The notes under the pieces are model-generated. The model was not told the DNA's origin, did not search any database, and saw only the letters and a program-made list of their open reading frames with translations. A program made the position numbers and the translations under genes. This document shows, in pieces, positions 19,467 to 30,104 of a DNA stretch of 64,000 bases; the stretch's first letter is position 1, and the number at the start of each line of letters is the position of its first letter. Source of the DNA: VAZQ01 sp963816745 (lineage in GTDB: Bacteria > Pseudomonadota > Alphaproteobacteria > Rhizobiales > Xanthobacteraceae); the NCBI GenBank assembly GCA_963816745.1, contig CAWFLQ010000004.1, forward strand, positions 367,707 through 431,706, given 5' to 3'.

Positions 19467-20912
19467 ATGACCGCAGTGCGGTTTCTGTTGAACGGAAAGC
19501 CGGCGAGCGAGGACGGCGCGCCGCCGACCATGACGGTGCTCGACTGGCTGCGCACCCGCGCCGCATCTCACCGGCACCAAGGAAGGCTGCGCGGAGGGCG
19601 ATTGCGGCGCCTGCACCATCGTGCTCGGCCGGCCGCGTCGACGGATCGATGCAATACCAGGCGGTGAATTCCTGCCTGATGATGCTGCCGCAGATCGACA
19701 ATTGCGCCGTGCTCACGGTCGAGGGCCTGGCCGCCGCCGACGGCGCGCTGCATCCGGTGCAGCAGGCGCTGGTCGAGACCGACGCAACCCAGTGCGGCTT
19801 CTGCACGCCCGGCTTCGTGATGGCGATGTTCGCCTTCCACCACGGCGGCGAGCCGCGCGGACGACGCCGTCATTCACGACGCGCTCGCCGGCAATCTCTG
19901 CCGCTGCACCGGCTATCGGTCGATCGTGGAGGCGTGCCGGCGCATCGCGCGCGGGCCGGCCGACCGCTTCGTGGCCGAGACTGCCGAGACTGCCGCGGCG
20001 CTCGCCGCCTTGCCGCCGTGTCCGGACTATCGCGCACGGCGCGCAGGTCTTTCTCATGCCGCGCTCGCTCGATGCGCTGTTCGAGGCGATGGCGCAAACA
20101 CCCGGATGCGCATCCTGCTCGCGCGGCGGCACCGATCTCGGGCTGCGCGTCAGCAAGGATCGCGAGGCGCTGCCGGCGGTGATCTCGACCGCGGCGGTCG
20201 AGGAGCTGCGGCGGATCACGGCCGGCGACGATGCGCTCGAGATCGGCGGCGCGGTCACCTATACCGAGGCTCTTGCCGCACCTCGACCAGCACTTTCCGT
20301 CGTTCGGCGCGCTCGTCCGCCGCATCGGCTCGCGGCAGATCCGCAATCTCGGCACCATCGCCGGCAATCTCGCGACCGCGTCGCCGATCGGCGACACGCT
20401 TCCCTGCCTGATCGCGCTCGACGCCACGGTGACGCTGCGCGTCGCGCGGCGGCGAGCGCACGCTGCCGGTGGAAGCGTTCATCACCGGCTATCGCAAGAC
20501 CGCGCTGGCGGCGGGCGAGATCATCGCGTCGATCCGCATTCCCTTGCTTGCGCGCCGGCCAGAAATTCTCCGCCTACAAGCTGTCCAAGCGCTTCGATCA
20601 GGACATCTCGACCGTCATCGCCGCCTTCCGCCTCGAGCGCGCAGGACGGCAAGGTGCGCGAGTTGCGCGCGGCCTATGGCGGCATGGCGGCGCGGGCGAT
20701 GCGGGCGGCAAGTCTCGAGGCCGCGGTGACCGGCCGCCCCTGGACGCCGGCCTGGCTCGCCGACATCGATGCGCTGCTGGCGCGCGACTTCACGCCGATG
20801 AGCGATCACCGCGGCGGCGCCGCCTATCGCCTGCGCGCCGCCGCCGGCCTGCTGCGCCGCTTCCAGCTCGAGACATCGCTCGACCGCGCCGATGCGGGTG
20901 GAGGCGCTATGA
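19467..20912 (+). pseudogene. xdhA: Xanthine dehydrogenase small subunit XdhA (frame broken about 8 times)
   Basis: Joined frames give a protein of about 475 residues carrying two [2Fe-2S] clusters and FAD. The plant-type ferredoxin cysteines are in GTKEGCAEGDCGACTIVLG, the second cluster in DATQCGFCTPGFVMAMF and AGNLCRCTGYRSIVEACRRI, and the FAD domain has FLMPRSLDALFEAMAQTP and RQIRNLGTIAGNLATASPIG. The frame changes examined (near 19565, 19630, 19860, 20025, 20275, 20450, 20550) each fit one extra base. The true C-terminus TRVEAL and its TGA overlap the xdhB ATG. It passes electrons from the Mo centre to NAD+. Confidence 0.85.
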
Positions 20913-23239
20913 ACGAGATCGCTCGGACGGATTCGCGGCGGCGTGCACGCGGCGGTGCGCCACGACAGCGCCGTCGGGCATGTCACCGGCGCGGCGCGCT
21001 ACCTCGACGACGTGCCGAACGTGCCGGGCACGCTCGAGGCCGCGCTGGTGCTGAGCCCGCATGCCCATGCGCGCATCCGGCGCATCGACGTCGTCGCGCG
21101 CGCTCGCCGCGCCCGGCGTGATCGCGGCGATCACCGCGGCCGACATTCCCGGCAAGAACGACATCGCGCCGATCCGCAGCGACGAGCCGGCGCTCGCCGC
21201 CGGTCTGGTCGAATACGAGGGCCAGCCGGTGGCGGCGATCGCCGCGGCGACGCTCGACCAGGCGCGCGCGGCGGCGAAGCTCGTCGAGGTCGACTACGAG
21301 CCGCTGCCCGCCGTGCTGACGGTCGAGGAGGCGATGGCGCGCGAGAGCTATCGTCTCGCCGCCGCAGGTGATGATCCGCGGCGAGGTCGAGCCCGCGCTC
21401 GGCGTCGGCGACCCATCGCTCGTCCGGTGAGCTGCGCTGCGGCGGCCAGGATCATTTCTATCTCGAAGGGCCAGATCGCGCTCGCCATTCCCGGCGAAGC
21501 CGGCGACATGCACGTGTGGAGCTCGACCCAGCACCCGACCGAGGTGCAGCACGGCGTCGCGCATCTGCTCGGCGCTGCCGTTCAACGCCGTCACGGTGGA
21601 GGTGCGGCGCATGGGCGGCGCGTTCGGCGGCAAGGAGAGCCAGGCCACCATCATCGCCGGCATCGCCGCGGTGCTGGCCTGGAAGACGCAGCGGCCGGTG
21701 AAGCTGCGGCTGCCGCGCGACGACGACATGCGCGCCACCGGCAAGCGCCATCCGTTCCTGATCCGCTACGACGTCGGCTTCGACGGCGAAGGCCGCATTC
21801 TCGCGCTCGATCTCACGCTCGCCGCCAACGGCGGCAGCGTCGCCGATCACACGCCCGGCCGTGCTCACGCGCGCGCTCTGCCACGCCGACAATTGCTACT
21901 TCCTGCCGAACGTCCGCTTCCGCGGCCTGCCGTGCAAGACCAACACGGTGTCGAACACCGCCTTCCGCGGCTACGGCGGGCCGCAGGGCATGCTGGCGAT
22001 CGAGACCATCGTCGAGCTCGTCGCCCGCCAGCTCGGCCTTGCCGTCGACACCGTGCGACAGCGGAATTTCTACGGCGTCGGCCGCAACGACGTCACGCCC
22101 TACGGCATGACGGTCGAGGACAACATCATCGAGCGCGTGGTCGACGAGCTCGACCGCACGGTCGACCTCGCCGCCTGGCGGCGCGACATCGACGATCTTC
22201 AACCGCCACAGCCCGGTGGTGAAGAAGGGCCTCGCCACCATGCCGATCAAGTTCGGCATCTCGTTCAACCGGCCGGCGCTCAACCAGGCCGGCGCGCTGG
22301 TCCACGTCTATACCGACGGCAGCGTGATGCTGAACCACGGCGGCACCGAGATGGGGCAGGGGCTGTTCGTCAAGGTGGCGCAGGTGGTGGCGGAGACCTT
22401 CGCCATCGATCTCGACCATATCCGGGTGTCGGCGACCAGCACCGGCAAGGTGCCGAACACCTCGGCGACCGCGGCCTCCTCGGGCTCCGATCTCAACGGC
22501 ATGGCGGCGCTCAACGCCGCCGAGCAGATCAAGGCGCGCATGACCGAGGTGGCGGCGGAGCATTTCGCGGTGCCCGCCGGCGAGATCGTCTTCGCGTCGA
22601 ACCGCATCTATGCCGGCAATCGCAGCCTGTCGTTTCCGGAGCTGGCGGCGATGTCGTGGGAGAAGCGCGTGTCGCTGTCGGCGGCGGGCTTCTACCGCAC
22701 GCCCAAGATCCACTGGGACTTCGCCACCAATACCGGCCGGCCGTTCTACTATTTCGTCTATGGCGCCGCCGCCGCCGAGGTCGCGATCGACACGCTCACC
22801 GGCGAGTCGCGCGTGCTGCGCGCCGAGCTGATCCAGGATTGCGGCCGCTCGCTCAATCCGGCGATCGACCTCGGCCAGATCGAAGGCGCCTTCGTGCAGG
22901 GCATGGGCTGGCTCACCACCGAGGAATTGTGGTGGGACGCCGAAGGGCGACTGCGCACCCACGGCCCCTCGACCTACAAGATCCCGGGCAGCCGCGACGT
23001 GCCGCCGGTCTTCAATGTCGCGGCTGCTCGCCGACGCGCCCAACCGCGAGGCCACGATCTTTCGCTCCAAGGCGATCGGCGAGCCGCCGCTGATGCTGGC
23101 GATTTCCGTCTGGCTCGCGATCAGGGACGCGATCGCGAGCCTCGCCGACTACCGGCTCGCGCCTGACCTCGATGCGCCGGCGACGCCGGAACGGGTGCTG
23201 GCGGCGATCGAGGATCTGCGCGGCAGAGCCGCGAAGTAG
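20909..23239 (+). pseudogene. xdhB: Xanthine dehydrogenase molybdopterin-binding subunit XdhB (frame broken several times)
   Basis: The Mo subunit, about 770 residues when joined, oxidises hypoxanthine and xanthine to urate. Key parts are VRHDSAVGHVTGAARYLDDV, the Moco motif RRMGGAFGGKESQATIIAG, SNTAFRGYGGPQGMLAIETI (with the substrate-positioning Arg), LNHGGTEMGQGLFVKVAQVV, and near the C-terminus SKAIGEPPLMLAISVWLAI with the catalytic Glu. Frame changes occur near 20935, 21110, 21370, 21415, 21580, 21860, 22200 and 23030. The long stretch 22216-23030 is uninterrupted. It overlaps xdhA by 4 bp. A maturation factor (xdhC) is not in the window. Confidence 0.87.
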
Positions 23240-23249
23240 GAGCACAGGC

Positions 23250-23969
23250 TCAACGCTCGATCGCGAGCTGCGCTTCGATGGTTGCCGCGCGATTCCCGGA
23301 GAGCTCGAATCCGAACCGCCGCGCCAAACGCTGCATCGGCACATTGCCTTTGTCGATTTGTGCCACGAGCACGTGGAAGCCGGCGCGCCTGGCATTCTTG
23401 ATCACATCTGCGAGCAGCGTGGCGCCGATGCCGCGCCGCTGCAGATCGGAGCGGACGATGAGAGCGATCTCCGCGGTGGCCGGCTCGATCCAGGCGATGG
23501 TGGCGAGTCCGAGCAGCCGGCCGCTCAGGTCGAACGCGCCGACGGTTTCGATCTTGCCGTCATCGAGCCCGAACAGCCGACGAAAGCTGTCGCCATCTCC
23601 GAGCGCCGCCAGGCGTCCGAACCGCCGTCGAACGTCTTCGGGATGCAGAAGCCTGCCGAATTGGACGCAGCGCGGAAGATCGGCAATCTCGATCCGCCGC
23701 ACGCGCACCCCGCCGAAACGCCCGAACGCTCCCTGCCGAGCAGCGGAATAGGCGATGGCGTGAAAGTCGCCGCGGTGGAGCCCAACGTCCTTCAGGGTGC
23801 GGGTATCGAGCGCATGCAATTGCCGCAACGACGCCGAATATCGCCATGCGCAATGCAGGCGATGCCAACAGTGCAGGAGCGCTTCCTTCAAGGCCGGCAG
23901 AAAGACGCTCGTGACAGTCTGTGCGCGCCTGGAGGTTTGGTCCGGTAACCGAATTGGGATTTCGCTCAT
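23250..23969 (-). CDS. GNAT family N-acetyltransferase with N-terminal DUF1127-like segment
   Basis: The 239-residue protein has two parts. Residues about 30-75 (HCAWRYSASLRQLHALDTRT then LKDVGLHRGDFHAIAYSA) match the DUF1127/YjiS pattern of short Arg-rich proteins. Residues 85-239 are a GNAT domain with the acetyl-CoA motif VRSDLQRRGIGATLLADVIK and the C-terminal NVPMQRLARRFGFELSG. GNAT enzymes acetylate amines of proteins or small molecules. The DUF1127 part may bind RNA or mediate interactions, by analogy with that family. The gene is convergent with xdhB (10 bp between stops) and is unbroken, so the fusion is real and not a consensus error. Confidence 0.82.
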   Translation of the reverse strand: MSEIPIRLPDQTSRRAQTVTSVFLPALKEALLHCWHRLHCAWRYSASLRQLHALDTRTLKDVGLHRGDFHAIAYSAARQGAFGRFGGVRVRRIEIADLPRCVQFGRLLHPEDVRRRFGRLAALGDGDSFRRLFGLDDGKIETVGAFDLSGRLLGLATIAWIEPATAEIALIVRSDLQRRGIGATLLADVIKNARRAGFHVLVAQIDKGNVPMQRLARRFGFELSGNRAATIEAQLAIER

Positions 23970-24097
23970 GGTCGGCTCGCTTGCGTATGCTTGCGAGTCT
24001 TATGTCGTCCGTCATGCCTTACGGCTCAAACGAATAGTTTCCGCGCAGGAGTGAAATTGATTCATCGATTGCTTCGGCGAATGCTGATTCCCGTCCG

Positions 24098-24273
24098 CCT
24101 CATGCTGAGGAGCGCGCATGCACGAGCGTTGTTCCACAAGCAGAACCCTCGTGCGCGCGTCTCGAAGCATGCGGCGGCCCGGATCGTGCCGCGGCCCTCT
24201 GCTTCGAGACGCATCGCAGCAGCTGTGTTTGTGGAGGCCAGTGTGCTCGCGTGCGATGCTCCTCAGCATGAGG
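24098..24273. repeat. Large dispersed palindrome (CCTCATGCTGAGGAGC arms)
   Basis: The outer arms CCTCATGCTGAGGAGC and GCTCCTCAGCATGAGG are perfect inverted repeats, and inside lies a second pair, GCGTCTCGAAGCA and TGCTTCGAGACGC. The 176-bp unit is typical of repeats scattered in Bradyrhizobium-like genomes. It lies between the LysR stop and the GNAT start and could fold as a long cruciform or transcript hairpin. Confidence 0.85.
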
Positions 24274-24288
24274 GCCAGGAGAGGGCGG

Positions 24289-25194
24289 TCACCGCAACCC
24301 GTTTTCCGCGCGATATTGTTTGGCTTCGTCGAGCAGCCAGTTTCGGAATGATCGAATGGCCGGGCGGGTCTCCTGGCCGGTCGGGCCGACCAGCCAGTAT
24401 CCGGTATCGATATCGACGATCCGCTCGTCGGCCTTGACCAGCCGGCCGGCCTGCAGATCCGGAGAGACCAGCGGCATCCGGCCGACGGCTATCCCCATCC
24501 CGCACGCCGCCGCTTCGCTCACGTGCATGGTCGTGTCGAACTGCAGGTCGTCCGCGATCTCGATCCGGGCGCCGGCGCCTTCGATCCACGCGTTCCAGTC
24601 ATATTCGACCGTCGACATACGCAAGTACGTCACCTTCGGCCAATCGATCGACCCATTTCTGGACACCGAGGCCAGGTAGGACGGCGACGCGACGAGGACA
24701 AGCCGCTCGCGGAACAGAAGGTCGGACTTGACCCCCGGCCATGCCCCTTTGCCCATTCGAATCGACAGGTCGACACCTTCCATCGGAAACAGCGCTTGCC
24801 GGTGCGACGTGTCCATGGACAGGCCAATGCCGGGATGGAGCGCGCGAAATCGCGGCAAGCGCGGAATCAGAAAGCGCTGCGCAAAGGTGGGAGCGACGCT
24901 GAGGACGACGCGCCGTTCGGCCCGGCGTCCGGGCAGCCGCTGCGTTCCGAGTGCGATCATCGACAGGCCTTCGGAGACGTACGGCAGCAGATGGCGGCCG
25001 GCCGGCGTCAGCGTCACGCCGCGCGGCCGCCGCCGGAACAGCTCGACGCCCAGCCATTTCTCGAGTGAATCGACCCCGTGACTGACCGCGCTTGCCGTCA
25101 GCCCGAGCTCCTCGGCTGCTTTCCGGAAGCTTTCGTGCCGGGCGGCGGCTTCGAACAGCCGAAGCGATGGGAGCGGCGGGAATTGAATCGGCAT
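24289..25194 (-). CDS. LysR family transcriptional regulator (GcvA-like)
   Basis: This 301-residue regulator has the N-terminal winged HTH (PSLRLFEAAARHESFRKAAE then LGLTASAVSHGVDSLEKWLG) and a periplasmic-binding-like effector domain with VLSVAPTFAQRFLIPRLPRF and ACGMGIAVGRMPLVSPDLQ. The GcvA-type pattern 'PPLPSLRLFEAAARH' is at the start. It heads the purine locus, upstream of and on the same strand as an ABC importer and the urate-to-allantoin genes. It is a good candidate regulator of that locus, though its ligand is unknown. The frame is intact. Confidence 0.9.
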   Translation of the reverse strand: MPIQFPPLPSLRLFEAAARHESFRKAAEELGLTASAVSHGVDSLEKWLGVELFRRRPRGVTLTPAGRHLLPYVSEGLSMIALGTQRLPGRRAERRVVLSVAPTFAQRFLIPRLPRFRALHPGIGLSMDTSHRQALFPMEGVDLSIRMGKGAWPGVKSDLLFRERLVLVASPSYLASVSRNGSIDWPKVTYLRMSTVEYDWNAWIEGAGARIEIADDLQFDTTMHVSEAAACGMGIAVGRMPLVSPDLQAGRLVKADERIVDIDTGYWLVGPTGQETRPAIRSFRNWLLDEAKQYRAENGLR

Positions 25195-25310
25195 GGCTGC
25201 AGGCTCGCACAAGCAATGGGCGTTATGGAAGATCCGTCGCCGCGGTGCGATGGATGAGCGAAATTGTTGCCGAGGTGAAACGATCTCGCTTGACGTGGCG
25301 GGTGGCAGGC

Positions 25311-26088
25311 CTACGCCGCCGCGCTCATCGACGAGCGGAACGCCCAGCGCGTGAAATAAGTCTCGACATAGGCGAACACGGCGTACATCGCGATGCCCTC
25401 GACCGCGAGCGCGAGCAGGCAGGCGAACACCAGCGGCATCTGGAAGTTCGAGCCCGCCTGCACCATCAGGTGGCCGAGCCCGGCATTGGCGCCGACCGTC
25501 TCCGACATCACCGCGCCGACGAAGGCGAGCGTGATCGCGATCTTGAGCGAGCCGAACAGATAAGGCTGCGTGCGCGGGATGCCGACCTTGAGCATGATGT
25601 CGAGCTTCCTGGCGCCGAGCGCGCGCAGCACGTCCTCGAGCTCCGGCTCCATGGTGGCGAGCCCGGTCGCGACGTTGACGACGATCGGGAAAGAACGAGA
25701 TCAGGAAGGCGGTGAGGATCGCCGGCACCTCGCCGATGCCGAACCAGATGATCAGGATCGGCACCACCGCGACCTTCGGGATGCGAGTTGAAGCCGATCA
25801 TCACCGGATAGAGTCCGCGATAGATCGTGCGCGACCAGCCGACGATGAGGCCGAGCACGATGCCGAACGCGACCGCGAGCGCGAAGCCCGCCATGCGTGG
25901 TCCACAGCGTGACGAACGAGTTGCGCAGCAGCGGCCACCAGTACTGGCCCATCGCCACGAAGATCTCCGACGGCGCCGGCAGGACGAACGTGTCGATCGT
26001 TGAAGATGCGGCAGACGAGCTCCCAGAGCACGAACAGGCCGATGGTGAACAGCCAGGGCGAGAGCTTCTCCATCGTCGTCGTGCTCAT
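25311..26088 (-). pseudogene. ABC transporter permease of purine locus (frame broken about 6 times)
   Basis: Joined frames give about 255 residues with six transmembrane helices of the SsuC/ThiX class. Segments are MSTTTMEKLSPWLFTIGLFV, MAGFALAVAFGIVLGLIVGW, VAVVPILIIWFGIGEVPAIL, the EAA loop ALGARKLDIMLKVGIPRTQP, and GANAGLGHLMVQAGSNFQMP. Breaks near 25995, 25890, 25785 and 25690 each look like one inserted base. The start overlaps the ATPase stop as ATGA. It works with the adjacent ATPase and receptor, probably in uptake of a purine-derived or related N-heterocycle, judged only from location. Confidence 0.8.
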
Positions 26089-26876
26089 GCCTGGCGCACC
26101 TCGGCGATCTTGGCGCGCAGCTCGTGCACGATGTCGGTGAAGCGCGGCTCGTAGCAGATGTCGAGGTCGCGCGGGCGCGGCAGGTCGACGGCCTTGGTCA
26201 TGACGATGTGGCCCGGGCCGCGCGCTCATGACGTGGATCTTGTCGGCGAGGAACGCCGCCTCGCGCAGGTCATGGGTGACCAGGATGACGGTGAAGCCGA
26301 GCTTCTGCCAGAGATCGCGCAGCACGCACCACAATTCCTCGCGCGTGAAGGCGTCGAGCGCGGCGAACGGCTCGTCGAGCATCAGCAGCGCCGGCTGGTG
26401 GATCAGCGACGCGGCAGAGCGAGACGCGCTGCTGCATGCCGCCGGACAGCTCCCAGGGATAGCGCTCGCCGAAGCCGTCGAGCCCGACGGTCTTGAGCAG
26501 CGCGTTGGCCTGCTCGCGATATTCCTGCTTGTGCTGCCGGAACCGCTGCCGATGCGGCTCGCACGATCTCGAGCGGCAGCAGCACGTTGTCGATGACCTT
26601 GCGCCAGGGCAGCAGGTTGGCGTTCTGGAACGCCATGCCGGCGATCTTGACCGGGCCGCGCACCTTGTCGCCGAAGATGACGATGTCGCCGGAATCCGGC
26701 GGCACCAGCCCGGTCACGAGCTTCATCAGCGACGACTTGCCGCAGCCCGACGGCCCGACCACCGCGGCGAACTCGCCGCGGCGGACGTTCAGCGTCGTGC
26801 CCTGCAGGGCGAGCACGCCGCCCGACACGCCGCGGTAGGTCAGCGTGACGTTGCCGATGTCGACGGAAGCGGTCAT
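26085..26876 (-). CDS. ABC transporter ATP-binding protein of purine locus (frame broken about 4 times)
   Basis: The product is an SsuB/TauB-class ATPase of about 260 residues: Walker A VVGPSGCGKSSLMKLVTGLV, Q-loop AFQNANLLPWRKVIDN, signature YPWELSGGMQQRVSL, Walker B LLMLDEPFAALDAFTREEL and H-loop VILVTHDLREAAFLADKIHV. Frame changes near 26560, 26410 and 26225 each fit one extra base. It is translationally coupled to the permease downstream and separated from the receptor gene upstream by a palindromic repeat. Confidence 0.83.
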
Positions 26877-26892
26877 GGATCCTCGCCGCGAA

Positions 26893-27010
26893 CTCGGTGG
26901 GCTCCCTCTCCCCGGAGGGGAGAGGGTTGGGGTGAGGGGGGTCGAAACCTCTTGATGGACCTTAACCCCTCACCCCACCCCTCTGCCTAAGGGAGAGGGA
27001 GCCGACCGAG
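26893..27010. repeat. Dispersed palindrome (CTCCCTCTCCCC / GGGAGAGGGAG arms)
   Basis: The arms CTCGGTGGGCTCCCTCTCC and GGGAGAGGGAGCCGACCGAG, with inner GGTTGGGGTGAGGGG and CCCCTCACCCCACCC, form a 118-bp imperfect hairpin between the receptor stop and the ATPase start of one ABC operon. The same family appears at 33949. It may act as an mRNA-processing or attenuation site between receptor and membrane components. Confidence 0.83.
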
Positions 27011-27028
27011 CCAGCCCCTCGAATGCGG

Positions 27029-28047
27029 CTACAGCTTCCGCTCCGCCGCCGGCGGCAGGTACTGGCTGGTGAAGATGTCCTCGGCCTTCGGCCGGTTCTT
27101 GAAGTCGTAGGTCAGCGCGATCTGGTCGATCGACTTCGCCAGCCGCGCCATGTCGACGCCGCCGAAGCCGTTGGCCTTGACCCACGGCGTCACGAAATTG
27201 TCGCGCAGCGACATCTTCAGGCGGTCGAGCTCGATCTTCTCGTCGCCGGTCTCGTTGCGCTTCATCACCGACTTGATCGCCGCATCCGGGTCCTTGATGG
27301 TGTCGAGCACGCCCTTGATGGTGGCGCGCACGAAGCCCGCCACCACCTTCGGATTGGCCTTGGCGTAGTCCGGATTGACCATGATGGCGTTGCCGTAGAG
27401 CACGAGCCCGTGGTCGGCCATCAGCATCGTCTTGATGTCCTCGGGCTTGAGGCCCTTCTGCAGCAGGTTGAAGTGCATCGAGAACGAGAAGCCGGTGATG
27501 GCGTCGACCTTGCCGTCGGCGAGCATCGGCTCGCGCACCGGGAAGCCGACGTTCTCGATCTTCACCTTGGAGGCGTCGATGCCGTTCTCCTTCACGAACG
27601 CCTTCCACTGCGCGATAGGCGCCGTCGGGCGCCGGCGCGCCGAGGACCTTGCCTTCGAGGTCCTTCGGCTTGGTGATGCCGGTCTTGGTCGTGGTGGCGA
27701 TCGCGAACGCCGGCTTGTCGTACATCATCAGCACCGCCTGGACCTTCTTGTCCGGGTTCTGGTCCTGGAACTTGACCAGCGAGTTGATGTCGAAGAAGCC
27801 GATCGGATAGGTGCCGGCGGCGACGCGCGCGATGCCGGCGACCGAGCCCGGGCCGGAGTCGATGGTGACGTTGAGGCCCTCGGCCTTGTAGTAGCCCTTG
27901 TCGATGGCGACGAAGTAGGGGGCCGCCGGCCCCTCGAACTTCCAGTCGAGGGCGAACTTCACGTCGGTCTGCGCGGACGCCGGGGCTCGCCGCCAAGGCG
28001 GCAATCGCCGCGCCCGCGAGCATCCCGAAAAGCTTGGATCTGTGCAT
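27029..28047 (-). CDS. ABC transporter substrate-binding protein of purine locus (2-3 frame breaks)
   Basis: This NMT1/THI5-like periplasmic receptor (about 335 residues) has a signal peptide MHRSKLFGMLAGAAIAALAA. The mature part follows with DVKFALDWKFEGPAAPYFVA, KGYYKAEGLNVTIDSGPGSV, KTGITKPKDLEGKVLGAPAP and GFPVREPMLADGKVDAITGF. Frame changes lie near 27985 (signal peptide to mature) and 27615. Its position with urate/allantoin genes hints at a purine, hydantoin or ureide ligand. Related receptors bind pyrimidine or riboflavin precursors, so this stays open. The 216-bp leader before the next gene carries no recognisable riboswitch. Confidence 0.85.
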
Positions 28048-28263
28048 GTTTGACGCTCCCTGTGAGGCCGGACTGGCATCAGCGTGTTCACGCGCGTCTG
28101 ACGACGCGCTATGCGCACTACGCGCGATCTCAGCAATCGGCGTGCCAGCCCGATCGGCATTGCGCCTCGGGCTACCACGCCGCATCTACGTTGCTTCTTG
28201 CCGCAAGACTAGGCATTTTGACCGCTTTTGCCTATTCCCCAGTCAGGTCGCTGTGGCAGATCG

Positions 28264-29154
28264 TCAGCTGCCGCGATAGGTGGAGTAGCTCCAGGGCGTG
28301 ACCAGTAGCGGCACGTGGTAGTGGCCCTCCGCCTCGGCGACCGCGAAGGCGACCGGCACCACGTCGAGGAACGGCGGATCGCTGTGGGGCGCGCCGCGCC
28401 GCGCGAAATAGTCGCCGACGTGGAAGCGCAATTCGTAGCGTCCGATCGGGATCGGCCGGCCGCCGATCAGCGGCTGGTCGGTGCGGCCATCGAGGTTTGT
28501 GGTGACGCTCGCGATCATGCGCGGCTCGCCGTGGGCGGCCAGCTCGAAGAGCTCGATGGTCACGCCCGCGGCCGGATGGCCGGCATGGGTGTCGAGCACG
28601 TGGGTCGAGAGCCGCCCGTGCACCTTGAGCTTGTCGGCTGCTTCGACCCGCTGATCGAGGCGCAGCGCGCCGATGCGGAAGATTTCGGCGAGCGCGGCTT
28701 TGGCTTCGGCGGCGGCGTTGTGTTGCAGCCGGCGCGTCGAACTCGCGCAGGATCGAATCCTTGCTGTGCCGCCGCACGCAGACGATGAACGGAATACTCG
28801 AATTTCTCCGGTAGGCGTCGTTGAGGCGGTGGAATTCCTCGAACTCCGCGTCCGACAGCCGGTCGAGGCCGGCGCTCGCCTGCTCGGCCTTGGAGTCCGC
28901 CGTCATCGCGCCGGCGCGCGCGGCCTTGCCGGCGAGATCGGGATGGCCCTTGATCAATGCCGACCTCTGGTCGGCGGGCGCCGCCCGTACCGCGGCCGTC
29001 ATCGCTTCGTGCAACGCGGCAAGCGTGGCGAACGGCCGCCGGCCGACGACGGCTTCCGCCACCCACGGCGCATGCTCGTAGATGTCGCCGAGCGCGGCGA
29101 TGAAGCTCGGCCTTGTCCGCTGCGTTCAGGCTTTGCGAGCGAGACCGTCGCCAT
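28264..29154 (-). CDS. Bifunctional OHCU decarboxylase / 5-hydroxyisourate hydrolase (UraD-UraH fusion, 3 frame breaks)
   Basis: The N-terminal half is 2-oxo-4-hydroxy-4-carboxy-5-ureidoimidazoline decarboxylase: SLNAADKAEF, FIAALGDIYEHAPWVAEAVV, ALIKGHPDLAGKAARAGAMT with the catalytic His, and IPFIVCVRRHSKDSIL. A linker (AALAEIFRIGALRLDQRVEA) leads into a transthyretin-like hydroxyisourate hydrolase, HGRLSTHVLDTHAGHPAAGV, RTDQPLIGGRPIPIGRYELR, ending in the diagnostic YRGS. Two breaks lie in the first 40 bp and one near 28728 at the end of the first domain; each fits one extra base, and the joined frame runs through the linker without a stop. The two steps are consecutive in urate breakdown to (S)-allantoin. 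puuE is 8 bp upstream. Confidence 0.87.
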
Positions 29155-29162
29155 GCGTCCGC

Positions 29163-30097
29163 TCACCCGATCGTCGGCGCGCTTGCGGCGAGCGCGCGAT
29201 GCTCGCGATGCCAATGGCGCGCGATGTCGAGCCGGGTCGCGACCCAGACCTGGTCGCGCGCAGCAATGTAGTCGAGAAAACGCACGAGCGCCGCCACGCG
29301 TCCGGGCCGCCCGACCAGGCGGCAATGCAGCCCGACCGACATCATCTTGGGCGCGCGCTCGCCTTCGGCATAGAGCACGTCGAAGGCGTCCTTGAGATAG
29401 GTGAAGAATTCATCGCCGCTGCCGAAACCCTGCGGATTGATGAACCGCATGTCGTTGGCGTCGAGCGTATAGGGAATGATCAGGTGCGGCCCTTTCGGAC
29501 CGTTGACCCAATAGGGCAGGTCGTCGGCGTAGGAATCCGACGAATAGAGAAAACCGCCGTCGTCGAGGACCGATCTTCAGCGTGTCGATCGAGCTGCGGC
29601 CGGTGTACCAGCCGAGCGGACGCTCGCCGGTCGCCTCCGTGTGAATGCGGATCGCCTCGGCGAGGTGGGCGCGTTCCTCGGCTCGGTACGTCCTTGTAGT
29701 CGATCCATTTGAGGCCGTGGCTGGCGATCTCCCAGCGCGCCTCGCGCATGGCCGCGACCGCGTCGGGGCAGCGCGCGAGCGCGGTCGCGACGCCGAACAC
29801 GGTCACCGGCATGTTGCGCTCGGTGAACAGCCGCCACAGCCGCCAGAATCCCGCGCGCGAGCCGTATTCGTACATCGACTCCACGTTCATGTGCCGCTGG
29901 CCCGGCCAGGGCACCGCGCCCAGCACGTCGGAGAGAAAGGCTTCCGAGGTGGCGTCGCCGTGCAGGATGTTGCGCTCGCCGCCTTCCTCGTAATTGACCA
30001 CGAACTGCACGGCGACGCGCGCACCGCCCGGCCAGCGCGGATCGGGAGGATTGCGGCCGTAGCCGGCGAGATCGCGGGGGTAATCTCCGGGGGCCAT
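29163..30097 (-). CDS. puuE: Allantoinase PuuE, polysaccharide-deacetylase type (2 frame breaks)
   Basis: This metal-independent allantoinase of about 310 residues converts allantoin to allantoate. PuuE hallmarks are YPRDLAGYGRNPPDPRWPGG, VVNYEEGGERNILHGDATSE, the NodB-like EYGSRAGFWRLWRLFTERNM, EIASHGLKWIDYKD, and LGWYTGRSSIDTLK before the second break. The C-terminal part SSDSYADDLPYWVNGPKG through GLHCRLVGRPGRVAALVRFL is uninterrupted. Breaks near 29690 and 29575 fit single insertions. It is 7 bp after puuD and 8 bp before the UraD-UraH gene, so all three are one operon. Confidence 0.88.
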
Positions 30098-30104
30098 CGC
30101 CGCG

